DNA of 64,000 nt from Terriglobia bacterium (GCA_020073185.1 JAIQFT010000001.1:59349-123348); one strand, 5' to 3'; counted from the first letter of the stretch, positions 9,127 to 17,859 are shown. The notes: generated from the letters alone by a model not told the origin. A program made the numbers and translations.

Positions 9127-9552
9127 TTACCCGCGCCGGCGCGGCAACGATGGACGGCCGCTGAAGATCGAATCCAGCGAGATCGGTCCGGCGCCAAAGA
9201 AAATCAGCGCGAAAGCAATCACCACCACCGACAGCGGAAACTCGAAGCCGCCAGGGCCGCGCAGCCCGGCCTTGGCGTGCACCTTGACGATCGCTACCAG
9301 CAAGTCGATGGTGATGGCCAAGGCGGCCAAGCGGGTCAGGACACCGAGCAGCACCAGAATCCCTCCTCCGAATTCGGCTGCGGCGGACAAGTAGGCCATC
9401 CAGGCCGGGAAACCGATGTGGGAGACTATGGTCTGGAATTTCGGCATGCCGCCGAAGACCTTCTGCGAGCCGTGCGCGATCATCACCGTCGCCAGCACCA
9501 GCCGCATGACGAGCAGGGCCAAAGGTTGCAGGCGGTCAAGAAATTCGCTCAC
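9127..9552 (-). CDS. DoxX family membrane protein
   Basis: 141 residues with four predicted membrane helices (about 8-26, 50-70, 75-92, 108-126). The pattern VMRLVLATVMIAHGSQKVFGG followed by a PAWMAYLSAAAEFGGGILVLLG helix is typical of the DoxX/YphA family. Members are small inner-membrane proteins linked to thiosulfate:quinone oxidation or oxidative-stress complexes, mostly of unknown biochemical role. It starts 16 bases after the stop of the upstream saccharopine dehydrogenase-like gene on the same strand, so the two probably form one transcript. Confidence 0.9.
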   Translation of the reverse strand: MSEFLDRLQPLALLVMRLVLATVMIAHGSQKVFGGMPKFQTIVSHIGFPAWMAYLSAAAEFGGGILVLLGVLTRLAALAITIDLLVAIVKVHAKAGLRGPGGFEFPLSVVVIAFALIFFGAGPISLDSIFSGRPSLPRRRG

Positions 9553-9567
9553 ACTTCCTCGTCAAGA

Positions 9568-10755
9568 TCACCGTTCCTCATACTGAATTTGGATGCCGCG
9601 GCGCGCCATGGCGCTCAAGAAAGCTTCCGCCGGTACCTCCGTTTCCTGGCGCACGGCGCCGCGCTTGGCGATCTCGCCCGACGCCAGCATTTGCACGATG
9701 ATGGACGCCGGCCAGGCGGTGGTCCGCATCATGGAAGTCATGCCGGTGCGCGCATCGGAATGGTCCACCAGCGTGAAGCAGAGCACCCGCGCGGGACGTT
9801 TTTCCGCAAGCAGCGCGCGCAGGCCTCCGGGACGCTTTTCGTGGGCCTCGACGCGCATGATGGTGACGTCGGGATCCATGCCGGCGAAGCGCTCCTCGAA
9901 CAGCTTGGCCATCAGCTCGCGCGGCCCGACCTCGACTTCCCCCACTCGTCTCTTTTCCTTGGAGAACAAGCCCAGGTCATAGAGCGCGCGCACCATCGCC
10001 AAGTGGCCGGGGTAGCGCAACGTCTTTTCGAAGCACTCACCCACCCGGCCGCGAAACGTTTCCGGCAGCGTCGAGGTGCCGCCGGAGGTGTGAAAGGCTT
10101 CCAGCGGTGGGAACCCGGCAATGCGGAAGACCTCCGCTTCGCTGAGCGGCTCAACTTCAGCAATCTTGCCTTTGCGCAGGATTCTTGCCGGCTCGGCGTA
10201 CTCGTTGATCAGGCCCTCGACCGAGAAAGCCAGTTGGTAGTTGAAGGGTGGCTTGGGTTTCTCCGGCAGACCGCCGACGTAGATTTTGAGCGCGCCAGCC
10301 TCGCCGCCGATGCGGCGCATAAGCTCGCCGGCGAGTATGGATGCCATGCCCGGAGATAACCCGCAGTCGGGAGCGATGGCCACGTCGCGCTTGGCGGCCT
10401 TTTTCTCCAACTCGAATTCCTGGCGCACGACCGTGTTGTTGCCGCCCAGGTCGGCGAAGTGACAGCGCGCTTCCACAGCCGCCCGTGCAAGTCCGAGATT
10501 GAAGAAGTAGGGAACGGCGGAGAGGGCCGCGTCGTGGCCGCGCATCAGCTTGGCGGAGGCTTTTTCGCTGCCCGCGTCCACCTCGACGGCGCGGACCTTG
10601 TCGCTACGCGTGAGCTTGTTGACACGCGCGGCCGCATCCTTGGCGCGCTTCTTATCGGCGTCGGCAAGCGTGACCGACTCCACTGACTCTTCGCGCGCCA
10701 TGTCGTAGGCTGCCGCCGAACCCATCATTCCCGCCCCGATGACCAGCAGTTTCAT
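9568..10755 (-). CDS. Saccharopine dehydrogenase-like (Lys9-type) NAD(P)-dependent enzyme
   Basis: 395 residues from ATG 10755. The upstream GTG at 10764 overlaps the GGAG(G) ribosome site, so the ATG is preferred. The N-terminal Rossmann fold is MKLLVIGAGMMGSAAAYDMA, followed by a strand ending in ADAD for the adenosine ribose, and a catalytic-domain pattern CHFADLGGNN...APDCGLSPGMASILAGE. This is typical of the Lys9/saccharopine dehydrogenase (NADP+, L-glutamate-forming) family. In bacteria these enzymes act in lysine degradation or carboxyspermidine-like metabolism; the substrate here is unresolved. No lysine pathway genes are next to it. Confidence 0.87.
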   Translation of the reverse strand: MKLLVIGAGMMGSAAAYDMAREESVESVTLADADKKRAKDAAARVNKLTRSDKVRAVEVDAGSEKASAKLMRGHDAALSAVPYFFNLGLARAAVEARCHFADLGGNNTVVRQEFELEKKAAKRDVAIAPDCGLSPGMASILAGELMRRIGGEAGALKIYVGGLPEKPKPPFNYQLAFSVEGLINEYAEPARILRKGKIAEVEPLSEAEVFRIAGFPPLEAFHTSGGTSTLPETFRGRVGECFEKTLRYPGHLAMVRALYDLGLFSKEKRRVGEVEVGPRELMAKLFEERFAGMDPDVTIMRVEAHEKRPGGLRALLAEKRPARVLCFTLVDHSDARTGMTSMMRTTAWPASIIVQMLASGEIAKRGAVRQETEVPAEAFLSAMARRGIQIQYEER

Positions 10756-10830
10756 CGTCCGCACCTCCGTGCCGTGGAAACCGTCAGGTTACCGAACCCT
10801 GGGCAGGCAAAGCAATGATTGGACTCACTC

Positions 10831-10862
10831 GGTAGTGGGTCAGTTTTGACTGACCCACTACC
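10831..10862. terminator. Perfect 13-bp inverted repeat, possible terminator
   Basis: GGTAGTGGGTCAG (10831-10843) is followed by a six-base loop and its exact complement (10850-10862). It begins two bases after the stop codon of the minus-strand Clp-N gene and lies upstream of the saccharopine dehydrogenase-like gene, so it could end the first transcript. There is no T-tract on either side, so it may instead be a dispersed palindrome or an operator. Confidence 0.45.
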
Positions 10863-10864
10863 AC

Positions 10865-11383
10865 TCACTCCTGCCATCCGCCGAGGGCGGCGCGCAGCGA
10901 TTCCAGGCGCAGGCCGCGTTCACGCAGGATCAGGGCGGCGAGCGAAGTGTCCGAATGCAGCAGGCCGAGCAAGAGATGCTCGGCGGCGATCTGGCGCGAA
11001 CTGAAGCCACGGGCTTCACGGGCGGCGGCCACCAAGGCCAGCCGCGCGTCGTCGCTGAAGGGCAGGTCGTCGCGATAATCCACGATGGCGCCGCCGCCGA
11101 CGTGGTCTTTCACCTCGTCGCGGATCGCCTGGTGCGAGTCCAGCGGCAGCAGACGGACGATCGCGGGCGCCGGCACATGCAGCAGTCCCAGCAGCAGGTG
11201 TACCGGCTCAATGGTAGGCGATTGCAGGCGTTCGGCTTCCACCCGCGCGAAGGCGATGGCGCGTTGCGCTTCTTCGGCGAAGCGGGTCTCGCGACGCCGC
11301 GCCGAGCGCAGGATCCAGAGATACGCGGCGAGCAGCAGCAGCACCGCGAGAACCGACGAAACCAGCCGGAACCAGTCGAGCAT
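10865..11383 (-). CDS. Membrane-anchored Clp N-terminal domain protein
   Basis: 172 residues. One N-terminal membrane helix (about 5-25, LVSSVLAVLLLLAAYLWIL) is followed by two Clp-N repeats: residues about 33-95 (FARVEAERLQSPTIEPVHLLLGLL) and about 105-168 (DARLALVAAAREARGFSSRQI, AAEHLLLGLL). In ClpA/ClpC this domain binds adaptors and substrates. Here there is no AAA+ ATPase part, so the protein would present an adaptor-binding surface at the membrane and might tether or modulate a Clp protease. That role is inference. It is followed by the 10831 hairpin. The zinc-ribbon gene ends 46 bases upstream on the same strand. Confidence 0.82.
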   Translation of the reverse strand: MLDWFRLVSSVLAVLLLLAAYLWILRSARRRETRFAEEAQRAIAFARVEAERLQSPTIEPVHLLLGLLHVPAPAIVRLLPLDSHQAIRDEVKDHVGGGAIVDYRDDLPFSDDARLALVAAAREARGFSSRQIAAEHLLLGLLHSDTSLAALILRERGLRLESLRAALGGWQE

Positions 11384-11429
11384 GGCGGGAATAGTCTATC
11401 GGGCTGCCGGGCCATCGGTCGATCCAGTA

Positions 11430-11585
11430 TCAGCCAATGCCGAGTTCGTCGGAGGATTCCAGCGGGGTTCCGCAGACGCGGCAGATGACCGCCGAGCAGT
11501 CGCCGCAGGTGAGCGGATCGGTCACTTCGCGGGCGCACTGCGGACAGTACAGCGCGGGCGGAGGTGCTTGCGGCGGGTCGGGCAT
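11430..11585 (-). CDS. Mini zinc-ribbon protein
   Basis: 51 residues from ATG 11585 (MPDPPQAPPPALYCPQCARE). Three CxxC pairs are visible: CPQC, CGDC and CRVC, enough for one or two zinc knuckles; the N-terminus is proline-rich. The frame is open further upstream, but the extra part is of poor composition. It lies 46 bases upstream of the membrane Clp-N gene on the same strand and may be co-transcribed with it. No function can be named. Zinc binding is inferred from the Cys pattern. Confidence 0.6.
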   Translation of the reverse strand: MPDPPQAPPPALYCPQCAREVTDPLTCGDCSAVICRVCGTPLESSDELGIG

Positions 11586-11735
11586 GAGATTCAGTCTATC
11601 CGGCGGCAATCGGGCTATGATAGTCCGAAGCGCAAGCGCCGTTTTGCAATCCCAATCGAAAATGCAGCGGCTTACCTTGACACGGCAACCGCCAGTGGTA
11701 CGATCCAGCATTCCACGGAATGGGGCAGGTGGCTC

Positions 11736-12143
11736 TTGAGAAAACGAGTTACTCTTCTCGTGTTTTTCCTAGTGTGTTCGGCGGCGGCGGGAGATGTCGG
11801 CACCGTCACCATCTTCCGAACGATAGATCATCACCGGGGCTGGAAGCCGATCGCGTTCTGCGACGGGCAACGAATCGCCGCGGTGCAGGGCGGGAAGTAC
11901 GTGAAGATGAACGCCTCCGCCGGCAAACACACCTTTACCTCGAATAACGCCAAGACCGGCATTGATCTGGAAGTAAAACCCGGCGGCGACTACTTCCTTC
12001 GAGTCGTCGGCACGACACTCAGTGAGAATGGAACGTTCGAGCTAGTCGATGCGGTGCAGGCACGGCAGCAGGTTGACCGCTTGGAACCACTCAAGGCCGA
12101 TCAAGTCGCCGGCGTGTGTCGGAGTGGAGCCGGCGGGCAATAA
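11736..12143 (+). CDS. Secreted DUF2846-like protein
   Basis: 135 residues if started at TTG 11736, which has AGGTGG 4-9 bases upstream and opens a clear signal peptide (LRKRVTLLVFFLVCSAAAG). The mature part resembles DUF2846: VTIFRT, WKPIAFCDGQRIAAVQGGKYVKM, a GKHTFTS strand, a GGDYFLRVV strand and a final FELVD. DUF2846 domains form small all-beta modules in exported or lipoprotein contexts; their role is unknown. The same frame is open far upstream over the antisense of the Clp-N gene, but that part is not protein-like. Stand-alone gene. Confidence 0.7.
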   Translation: MRKRVTLLVFFLVCSAAAGDVGTVTIFRTIDHHRGWKPIAFCDGQRIAAVQGGKYVKMNASAGKHTFTSNNAKTGIDLEVKPGGDYFLRVVGTTLSENGTFELVDAVQARQQVDRLEPLKADQVAGVCRSGAGGQ

Positions 12144-12462
12144 TTGAGCCGATCGCCAGGGGGCGATCTTCCAGCACTACGCTCATTCCCATGCACTCCA
12201 CTACCTCGAGATCTTTGTCAGCTTATATACTACAATAGTAGTTATTGACCCGGAGCGCGCGGCGCGACAGAACCCAGCCCGGCACGTAAGTGCCGGGTTT
12301 GAGAATGGAATTTGAGAAAGAGTCCCGCAGGGACGCCAGAACCTAGCGCGGCACGTTAGTGCCGCGTTGGAAATGGAATTTCGATAAGAGTCCCGCAGGG
12401 ACGACAGAACCCAGTCGCGATCCTGATGATTGTGCACGCGAACCAAGTCTCACTTGATAGGC
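12144..12462. repeat. Spacer with two tandem 69-bp hairpin repeats
   Basis: There is no gene here. Two copies of a unit of about 69 bases lie head to tail. Each has a hairpin with an 8-bp stem and GTAA/GTTA loop (12278-12297 and 12347-12366), then an A-rich GAATGGAATTT-type link, then GTCCCGCAGGGAC (12322-12334 and 12390-12402). The stems differ by a compensated pair: CCCGGCAC/GTGCCGGG in copy one, CGCGGCAC/GTGCCGCG in copy two. A third partial remnant (GGCGCGACAGAACCCAG) precedes copy one. It looks like a REP-type dispersed element. Confidence 0.8.
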
Positions 12463-14634
12463 CTAACCCATTGGCGTCACCGGAAGTCTTACGTCTCCGT
12501 GAATGAGTGAGAAACTTCCGTTCTCGTCCATTACGCGAACTATCCAGGGGCCTTTCTGGTTCTGAATGAGGTCGATCACGTTCCTCTCGAGCCGAAAGGC
12601 TGTGATCGATTCGTCCCCGCGCAAGCACAGGAGGATTATGTAGTCACAGTGTTTGTCCCACCTGAACGTCCATTCCTTGTCCGCGCGACCGTAATCGAAA
12701 GAGATCGTTACTCGCTGATCCTGAGCATCCAAAAAAGTGCCGCCGCCTTCGTCTCGTCGCAACTGCAGTTGATCGCGGTTCCGAGCCGTCCAGAGCTCTC
12801 TGTGAATCATGCGTTTGAACCTAATTGCCAAATCACCTAATTGAGAAGAGGGCACCGGTGTCGGCGCGTCCACCATCAGGTCCACCGCCTTGGCGGTCTT
12901 GGGGAAGGGAATCACCTCGCGCAGGGAATCCGCGCCAGCAAGGATCATCACGATGCGATCCAGTCCCAGCGCGATGCCACCATGCGGCGGCGTGCCATAG
13001 GTCAGAGCCTCCAGGAAGAATCCGAAGCGCGCCTGCGCCTCTTCCGGGGTCATGCCCAGCGACTTGAAAATCTTTTGCTGGATTTCCTGCTGGTGAATAC
13101 GGATTGATCCGCTGCCCAACTCAGTGCCGTTCAACACCACGTCGTAGGCCAGCGCGCGCACCGACGCCGGATCGCTCTCCAGCTTGCCCATGTCCTGTTC
13201 GTGCGGCGAAGTGAAGGGATGATGCGCCGCCGCCCAGCGCTGCCCTTCCTCGTCCCACTCAAACATGGGAAAGTCGGTCACCCACAAAAAGTGGTACGAC
13301 GCCGGGTCGTTGCGCGCGCCCGCAAACGCCTTGTGCCGGTCGGCGTACCTCTGCCCCAGCGCCACGCGCAGCGCGCCCGCCGCCGTGTACACGGGAACAT
13401 CGTGCTGCTTGACCTCGGGCTTCACCCCGCCCTCGGACTTGTGCTCCGCCGGGCGCTCCGGGCCCGCGACCAGCACGATCAGGTCATCCGGCGCGGCCTG
13501 GGCCAGTTGGCGCACCTTCTGCATCGCCTCCGGCCACAATTTCTCGAGGCGCTTGAAGTCCTCGAACAAACGCGCATCGCCGCGCGTGCCGAACAGCGGC
13601 TTGATTTCGTCGCGCTCCTTGCGCGATAGCTCGCCGACCTGGGGAATGCGGATCGCCATCACCGGCGCGTCGGGGGCGATCTTGAGTTGCGCGATCGTCT
13701 CCGCCGGGAGCGCCTCGCGCACGTCGGCCATAGGCGGCAGGCGCAGATCGGGCTTGTCGCTGCCGTAGGAACGGATCGCCTGGTCGTAGGTCATTTTCCG
13801 AAACGGCGTCGGGATGTCCACGCCGGCGGCCGAAAATCCCGCCTTCAGGAATCCCTCGGTGACCTCGAATACCCGCTCCTGCTGCGGGAAGCTCATCTCC
13901 AAATCCACCTGGGTGAACTCCAGTTGGCGGTCGGCGCGCAGGTCCTCGTCGCGGAAGCAGCGCACGATCTGAAAATACTTGTCGAAACCGGAGATCATCA
14001 GGATCTGCTTGAACAACTGCGGCGACTGCGGGAGCGCGTAGAACTTGCCGGGCTGCACGCGGCTGGGGACCAGAAAATCGCGCGCGCCCTCGGGCGTGGA
14101 GCGCGTCAGGAAGGGCGTCTCGATCTCGAAGAAACCTCGTGACGCGAGGTATTCGCGGATGGCCAGCGCAATCTTGTGCCGCAGCTCGATATTGGCCTGC
14201 ATGGCCGCTCGCCGCAGGTCGATGTAGCGGTAAGTGAGACGCACTTCCTCGTTGGGCAGCGTCGGCTCCGACGGCAGGAACGGCGGCGTCTTCGACTCGT
14301 TCAGCAGCAGCAGCTCTTCCGCGACGACCTCGACTTCTCCGGTCGCGATGTTGCGGTTCACCGTGTCGGGGTCGCGCTGCTCGACTGCGCCGATGACCGC
14401 GATCACGTATTCGGAGCGCAGCGCTTCCGCCTTGTCGTGCAGGCGCGGGCTGCGCTCGCGGTCGAACACCACCTGCGTGATGCCGGTGCGGTCGCGCACG
14501 TCGATGAAAATCAGGTTGCCGAGATCGCGCCGCCGGTTCACCCATCCCATGAGCACGGCGCGCGAGCCGGCGTCGCTGGCGCGTAGCTCGCCGCAGGTGT
14601 GCGTGCGTCGAAGATCGCCGAGAGAGTCGAGCAT
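12463..14634 (-). CDS. aspS: Aspartate-tRNA ligase with extra C-terminal domain
   Basis: AspRS, 723 residues, charging tRNA with aspartate in the cytoplasm. The N-terminal OB-fold anticodon-binding domain covers about 10-110. The class II core has motif 2 FRDEDLRADRQLEFTQVD and motif 3 GIALGLDRIVMIL. The bacterial GAD insertion domain occupies about 280-420. Bacterial enzymes normally end soon after the segment seen here as PSSQLGDLAIRFKR (about residue 608). This one continues in frame for 115 residues (12466-12810) with a Trp/Asp/Arg-rich sequence (for example YGRADKEWTFRWDKHCDYIILL and then FRLERNVIDLIQ), which I do not recognise. hisS lies directly upstream on the same strand, a common bacterial order. 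The ATG at 14634 gives the usual MLDSLGDLRRTHTCGELR start. Confidence 0.96.
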   Translation of the reverse strand: MLDSLGDLRRTHTCGELRASDAGSRAVLMGWVNRRRDLGNLIFIDVRDRTGITQVVFDRERSPRLHDKAEALRSEYVIAVIGAVEQRDPDTVNRNIATGEVEVVAEELLLLNESKTPPFLPSEPTLPNEEVRLTYRYIDLRRAAMQANIELRHKIALAIREYLASRGFFEIETPFLTRSTPEGARDFLVPSRVQPGKFYALPQSPQLFKQILMISGFDKYFQIVRCFRDEDLRADRQLEFTQVDLEMSFPQQERVFEVTEGFLKAGFSAAGVDIPTPFRKMTYDQAIRSYGSDKPDLRLPPMADVREALPAETIAQLKIAPDAPVMAIRIPQVGELSRKERDEIKPLFGTRGDARLFEDFKRLEKLWPEAMQKVRQLAQAAPDDLIVLVAGPERPAEHKSEGGVKPEVKQHDVPVYTAAGALRVALGQRYADRHKAFAGARNDPASYHFLWVTDFPMFEWDEEGQRWAAAHHPFTSPHEQDMGKLESDPASVRALAYDVVLNGTELGSGSIRIHQQEIQQKIFKSLGMTPEEAQARFGFFLEALTYGTPPHGGIALGLDRIVMILAGADSLREVIPFPKTAKAVDLMVDAPTPVPSSQLGDLAIRFKRMIHRELWTARNRDQLQLRRDEGGGTFLDAQDQRVTISFDYGRADKEWTFRWDKHCDYIILLCLRGDESITAFRLERNVIDLIQNQKGPWIVRVMDENGSFSLIHGDVRLPVTPMG

Positions 14635-14852
14635 GGGTGCAAACCGTATCAGGGCACGACTTCAGTCGTGCCGCAGCTATGCTTTTATTGGCCCGCTGGG
14701 CTTCAGCCCCTGTGGGTTCGGAGCATGATTCGCGAACAAGAGCCTTCGCCACTCTCTCGCGAATTCACAATTCTACACGCGACAATCGTGCCGAGGGTGT
14801 CCCACATCTGCCCACGGCTTGGCAAATGGGGTGTGTTTCCTGAAACGGAATC
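14635..14852. repeat. hisS-aspS spacer with CTTCAG hairpins
   Basis: Two palindromes with TTCA centres lie between hisS and aspS: 14653-14672 (8-bp stem GGCACGAC/GTCGTGCC) and 14698-14709 (GGGCTTCAGCCC). They belong to the same hairpin family as those at 22753 and 24059-24111. No T-tract follows on the minus strand, so termination is doubtful. Confidence 0.65.
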
Positions 14853-16130
14853 TTATCGTTGAATTCGACCGGGCAGTTCCGTTCGCGGCACCGTTACCTG
14901 CTCGCCGGTGGAGAGCTTCTTCAGCGCGAACGCGTCGGCCTTGACCTCATTTTCGCCGACGATTACCGCATAGCGCGCCCCGATCTTGCTTGCCGTCTCC
15001 AGCGACTTCTTCAGGCGGAAGCTTTCGTCGCCGAGTTCGATAATCAGGTCGTGACGCCGCAAATCGCGCGCCAACTTCGCCGCTTCGGCATTCATACCCG
15101 GACCCAATGGAGCGAGGTAAGCGTCCGGCTTCTTGGCCAGCGCCTCGGCGGATTCCTTCAAGGAGAGAATCAGCCGGTCCTCGCCGATCGCGAACCCGAT
15201 CCCCGGCGCCCTCGGCCCGCCCAGCGTTTCCGACAACCCGTCATACCTCCCGCCGCCCAGGATCGCGTTCTGCGCTCCCAGCGACCCATGCGTGAACTCG
15301 AAAGCGGTTTTCTCGTAGTAGTCCAGGCCGCGGACCAGCCGATCGTTCAGCACAAAAGGAACGTTGAGGGCGGCGAGAATGCGCTGCACTTCGGCAAAAT
15401 GCGTGCGGCAGGAGTCGTCGAGATAGTCGGCGATGCTGGGAAGCTTGGCGATGATGGGCTGGTCTGCGGGGACTTTGCAGTCGAAGACGCGCAGCGGGTT
15501 GGTGACGGCACGGCGCTGGCAGTCGTCGCACATGCGGGCGACCACGGGCGCGAGCGCGGCCCGCAGAGCTTCGTGGTAGCGTGGGCGGTCGTTGGCGCAG
15601 CCCACGGTATTCAACTGCAGCGTCCAGCCCTGGATGCCGAGGCGGTCGAGCAGCGTGGCCAACATTTCCAGCACTTCGGCGTCGCGGGCGGGGGACTCGC
15701 TGCCGGCGGCGGGCGGGCCGATGGCCTCGGCGCCGATCTGGTAGAACTGGCGATAGCGGCCCTTCTGCGGACGCTCGCGGCGGAATTGCGGTCCGATGTA
15801 GAACAGCTTCTGCACCCCGGGACGTTCCCACAGCTTGTGCTCGATGTAGGCGCGAACAACGCCGGCGGTGTTTTCGGGGCGAAGCGCCAGCCACTGGCCT
15901 TTGTCGCTCTCGGCGCGGCCGCGGTCCTGCCAGGCAAACATCTCTTTCGATACGATGTCGGTTTCTTCGCCCACGGAGCGCTGGAACAGCGCGAGGTCCT
16001 CGAAAACGGGGGTGCGGATTTCCTGGAAGTTGTAATCGCGGAAGACGTCGCGGGCGGTGGCCTCGACAAAGTTCCACAGCGCCGTCTCCGGCGGTAGCAG
16101 GTCGCGGGTTCCTCGGACAGACTTAATCAT
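14853..16130 (-). CDS. hisS: Histidine-tRNA ligase
   Basis: HisRS, 425 residues from ATG 16130 (MIKSVRGTRDLLPPE), the standard N-terminus; a TTG nine bases upstream is less likely. Class II catalytic core: motif 1 FQEIRTPVFEDLALFQRSVG, motif 2 FRRERPQKGRYRQFYQIGAE, the histidine-specific LVRGLDYYEKTAFEF and motif 3 GIGFAIGEDRLIL. The C-terminal anticodon-binding domain (about 330-420) has LARDLRRHDLIIEL and ARYAVIVGENE. It charges tRNA-His in the cytoplasm. It lies upstream of aspS on the same strand, 218 bases apart. Confidence 0.97.
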   Translation of the reverse strand: MIKSVRGTRDLLPPETALWNFVEATARDVFRDYNFQEIRTPVFEDLALFQRSVGEETDIVSKEMFAWQDRGRAESDKGQWLALRPENTAGVVRAYIEHKLWERPGVQKLFYIGPQFRRERPQKGRYRQFYQIGAEAIGPPAAGSESPARDAEVLEMLATLLDRLGIQGWTLQLNTVGCANDRPRYHEALRAALAPVVARMCDDCQRRAVTNPLRVFDCKVPADQPIIAKLPSIADYLDDSCRTHFAEVQRILAALNVPFVLNDRLVRGLDYYEKTAFEFTHGSLGAQNAILGGGRYDGLSETLGGPRAPGIGFAIGEDRLILSLKESAEALAKKPDAYLAPLGPGMNAEAAKLARDLRRHDLIIELGDESFRLKKSLETASKIGARYAVIVGENEVKADAFALKKLSTGEQVTVPRTELPGRIQR

Positions 16131-16233
16131 CAGTCTCAATTTCGAGTTTCGGTTTCAGTCGGCGGCAAGCATCCAGACCAAAATAGCTAATGTACCGCAC
16201 CGGCGAATGCGGGCGAAATGCCGCCGTGCGAGA
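16131..16233. repeat. Short spacer with degenerate TTTCG/GTTTC array
   Basis: Bases 16137-16158 read CAATTTCGAGTTTCGGTTTC and on to CAG, the same repeat type as at 4829, 9086 and 30499. It sits just upstream of hisS. No promoter motif or gene could be picked out in the rest. Confidence 0.6.
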
Positions 16234-17859
16234 TCACTTGCAGCCGCGGTCGGCGGCGAGCTGGCGGACGGCGTCGGGCAAATCGCCGCGGTCGCGCATT
16301 TCCAGCAGGCTGTCGAGCCAACGGGACTTATCCGAGGGCTGCTGGCGAAGAATGGATTCATACGCGCGCAGGGCGCCCTGCATGCCGGCCAGGTACGAAG
16401 CGGGCCAATCGCGAGGTTGCGCGAGCTGCTCCAGGATGTAGGCGCCCTCGGAAAATGCGATCTGGTAATAGAGGATCTGGGAATGCTGGTAGGGCTGGTG
16501 ATCGGGCGGGTCAATGAAATTGCAATAGCGGACTTCGATATCCGGAATTCCCCACCACCAGCGTTCCAGCCAGGCGCGGCCGGCGGCGGCATCGAGGGAG
16601 AGCGGGTCCTGCTCGAGCTTGCGCGTGAGCTGCAGAGCGTAGGCGCGGTCCTGGGGAGTGGAAGGCGGGAGCTTGGGCCAGTCGGTGGGATACTCAGCTA
16701 AGGTGTATTCCTGGAATTCAAATCTTCCCGGCTGCTGCCGCATGGCGTCGGGATGCTCGACTATCCAGGTGTTAGTGCGGGCGGCGGCCATCTGGCGCTG
16801 TGCGTCGGAGAGGCGCGCGTTTAACTGCTGCTGCGCATTCTGGCCCTCTCCGCCGCCCATCTTGCCGGCGATAGTGAACCACATGGCGGCGGCGACCAGG
16901 TCGGGAGGCTGGTTACGGCCGTCGCGGTTGATCTCGCCGAGCTTGAGCAAGGCGCGGTACACGCCGAAACCGGCGGCGCGCTGGTAACGCGAGAGCGCCT
17001 GGTTGAAGTCGGCGGGTACGCCCTGCCCTTGCTCGTACATTTCGCCGAGGGCGAGGTCGGCGGGTGCGTAGCGGGCGCTGGACGCCCGTTGGTACCACGC
17101 CAATGCCTGGGGATAATCGGGCGCGCCGAGATATCCGGCGCGGTAGATGTTGCCGAGCTCGAATTGTGCAAACTGCGAGCCCCGGTCCGCCGCGGCGCGG
17201 TACAAATCGAAGACCAGGACAGGGTCGGAAGGCACTCCCGTCGGCCCGGTGTGCATTCTGGCTAGAAAGTTCATTGCCCCAGGATGCCCCTGAGCGAGGG
17301 CCTTGGTGAACCAGCGCTCGGCCAGGGCGCGGTCGGGTGGGACGCCGGTGCCTTCCAGATAGAGCTTGCCGAGAGCCCATTGCGCGTGGGAGAAGCCGCC
17401 CTCGGCCGACTTGGTGAGCCAGAAGCGCGCCTGCTGCAGGTCCTGTTTGACGCCAATGCCGTCCCGGTAATACACGCCGACGTTGAGTTGGGCGACGAGG
17501 TGGCCGTGCTCGGCAGCCTTCAGCGACCACTTGAAATCCTCAGCCGGGTCCTGCGGCAGGCCGCCCACTCCATGGCGGTAAAGCTCGGCCAATTCATTTT
17601 GCGCGCGCGGGCTGCCCTGCTCGGCGGCCTTGCGCAGCCAGGGAACACCCTTGGCGAGATCCTTGGGAACGCCGTACCCGCGGCGGTAGGCCTGCCAGAG
17701 CAACCCCTGGGACTCCAGGTCGCCGGCATTGGCCTTTTCCGTGAGCAGGGGAATGTCTTCCGCTTTGAGGCGCTGGGCACGGTCCTCGATGGGTTCCTGT
17801 CCGGAGAGAGGAACAACACAAGCCAGGAGCGCAGCGAATATCAGGGTCAGGCGGCGCAT
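16234..17859 (-). CDS. Secreted Sel1-repeat (TPR-like) protein
   Basis: 541 residues. A signal peptide (LTLIFAALLACVVPLSG) is followed by about eight Sel1-like repeats between residues about 40 and 340. Each follows the pattern A-x-x-G-x-x-x-A-Q-x-x-L-G-x-x-Y-x-x-G-x-G-V-x-x-D-x-x-x-A-x-x-W, for example HAQWALGKLYLEGTGVPPD and ADLALGEMYEQGQGVPADF. The last ~200 residues have no repeats and are Trp/Tyr-rich (AWLERWWWGIPDIEVRY). Sel1 solenoids are protein-protein adaptors; exported ones often act in envelope assembly. It lies downstream of hicB and upstream of hisS on the minus strand. The binding partner is unknown. Confidence 0.88.
   Translation of the reverse strand: MRRLTLIFAALLACVVPLSGQEPIEDRAQRLKAEDIPLLTEKANAGDLESQGLLWQAYRRGYGVPKDLAKGVPWLRKAAEQGSPRAQNELAELYRHGVGGLPQDPAEDFKWSLKAAEHGHLVAQLNVGVYYRDGIGVKQDLQQARFWLTKSAEGGFSHAQWALGKLYLEGTGVPPDRALAERWFTKALAQGHPGAMNFLARMHTGPTGVPSDPVLVFDLYRAAADRGSQFAQFELGNIYRAGYLGAPDYPQALAWYQRASSARYAPADLALGEMYEQGQGVPADFNQALSRYQRAAGFGVYRALLKLGEINRDGRNQPPDLVAAAMWFTIAGKMGGGEGQNAQQQLNARLSDAQRQMAAARTNTWIVEHPDAMRQQPGRFEFQEYTLAEYPTDWPKLPPSTPQDRAYALQLTRKLEQDPLSLDAAAGRAWLERWWWGIPDIEVRYCNFIDPPDHQPYQHSQILYYQIAFSEGAYILEQLAQPRDWPASYLAGMQGALRAYESILRQQPSDKSRWLDSLLEMRDRGDLPDAVRQLAADRGCK

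Noticed and set aside
12201..12446. 81-residue minus-strand frame
   Set aside because: It is a translation of the tandem hairpin repeats and shows their periodicity, not protein features.
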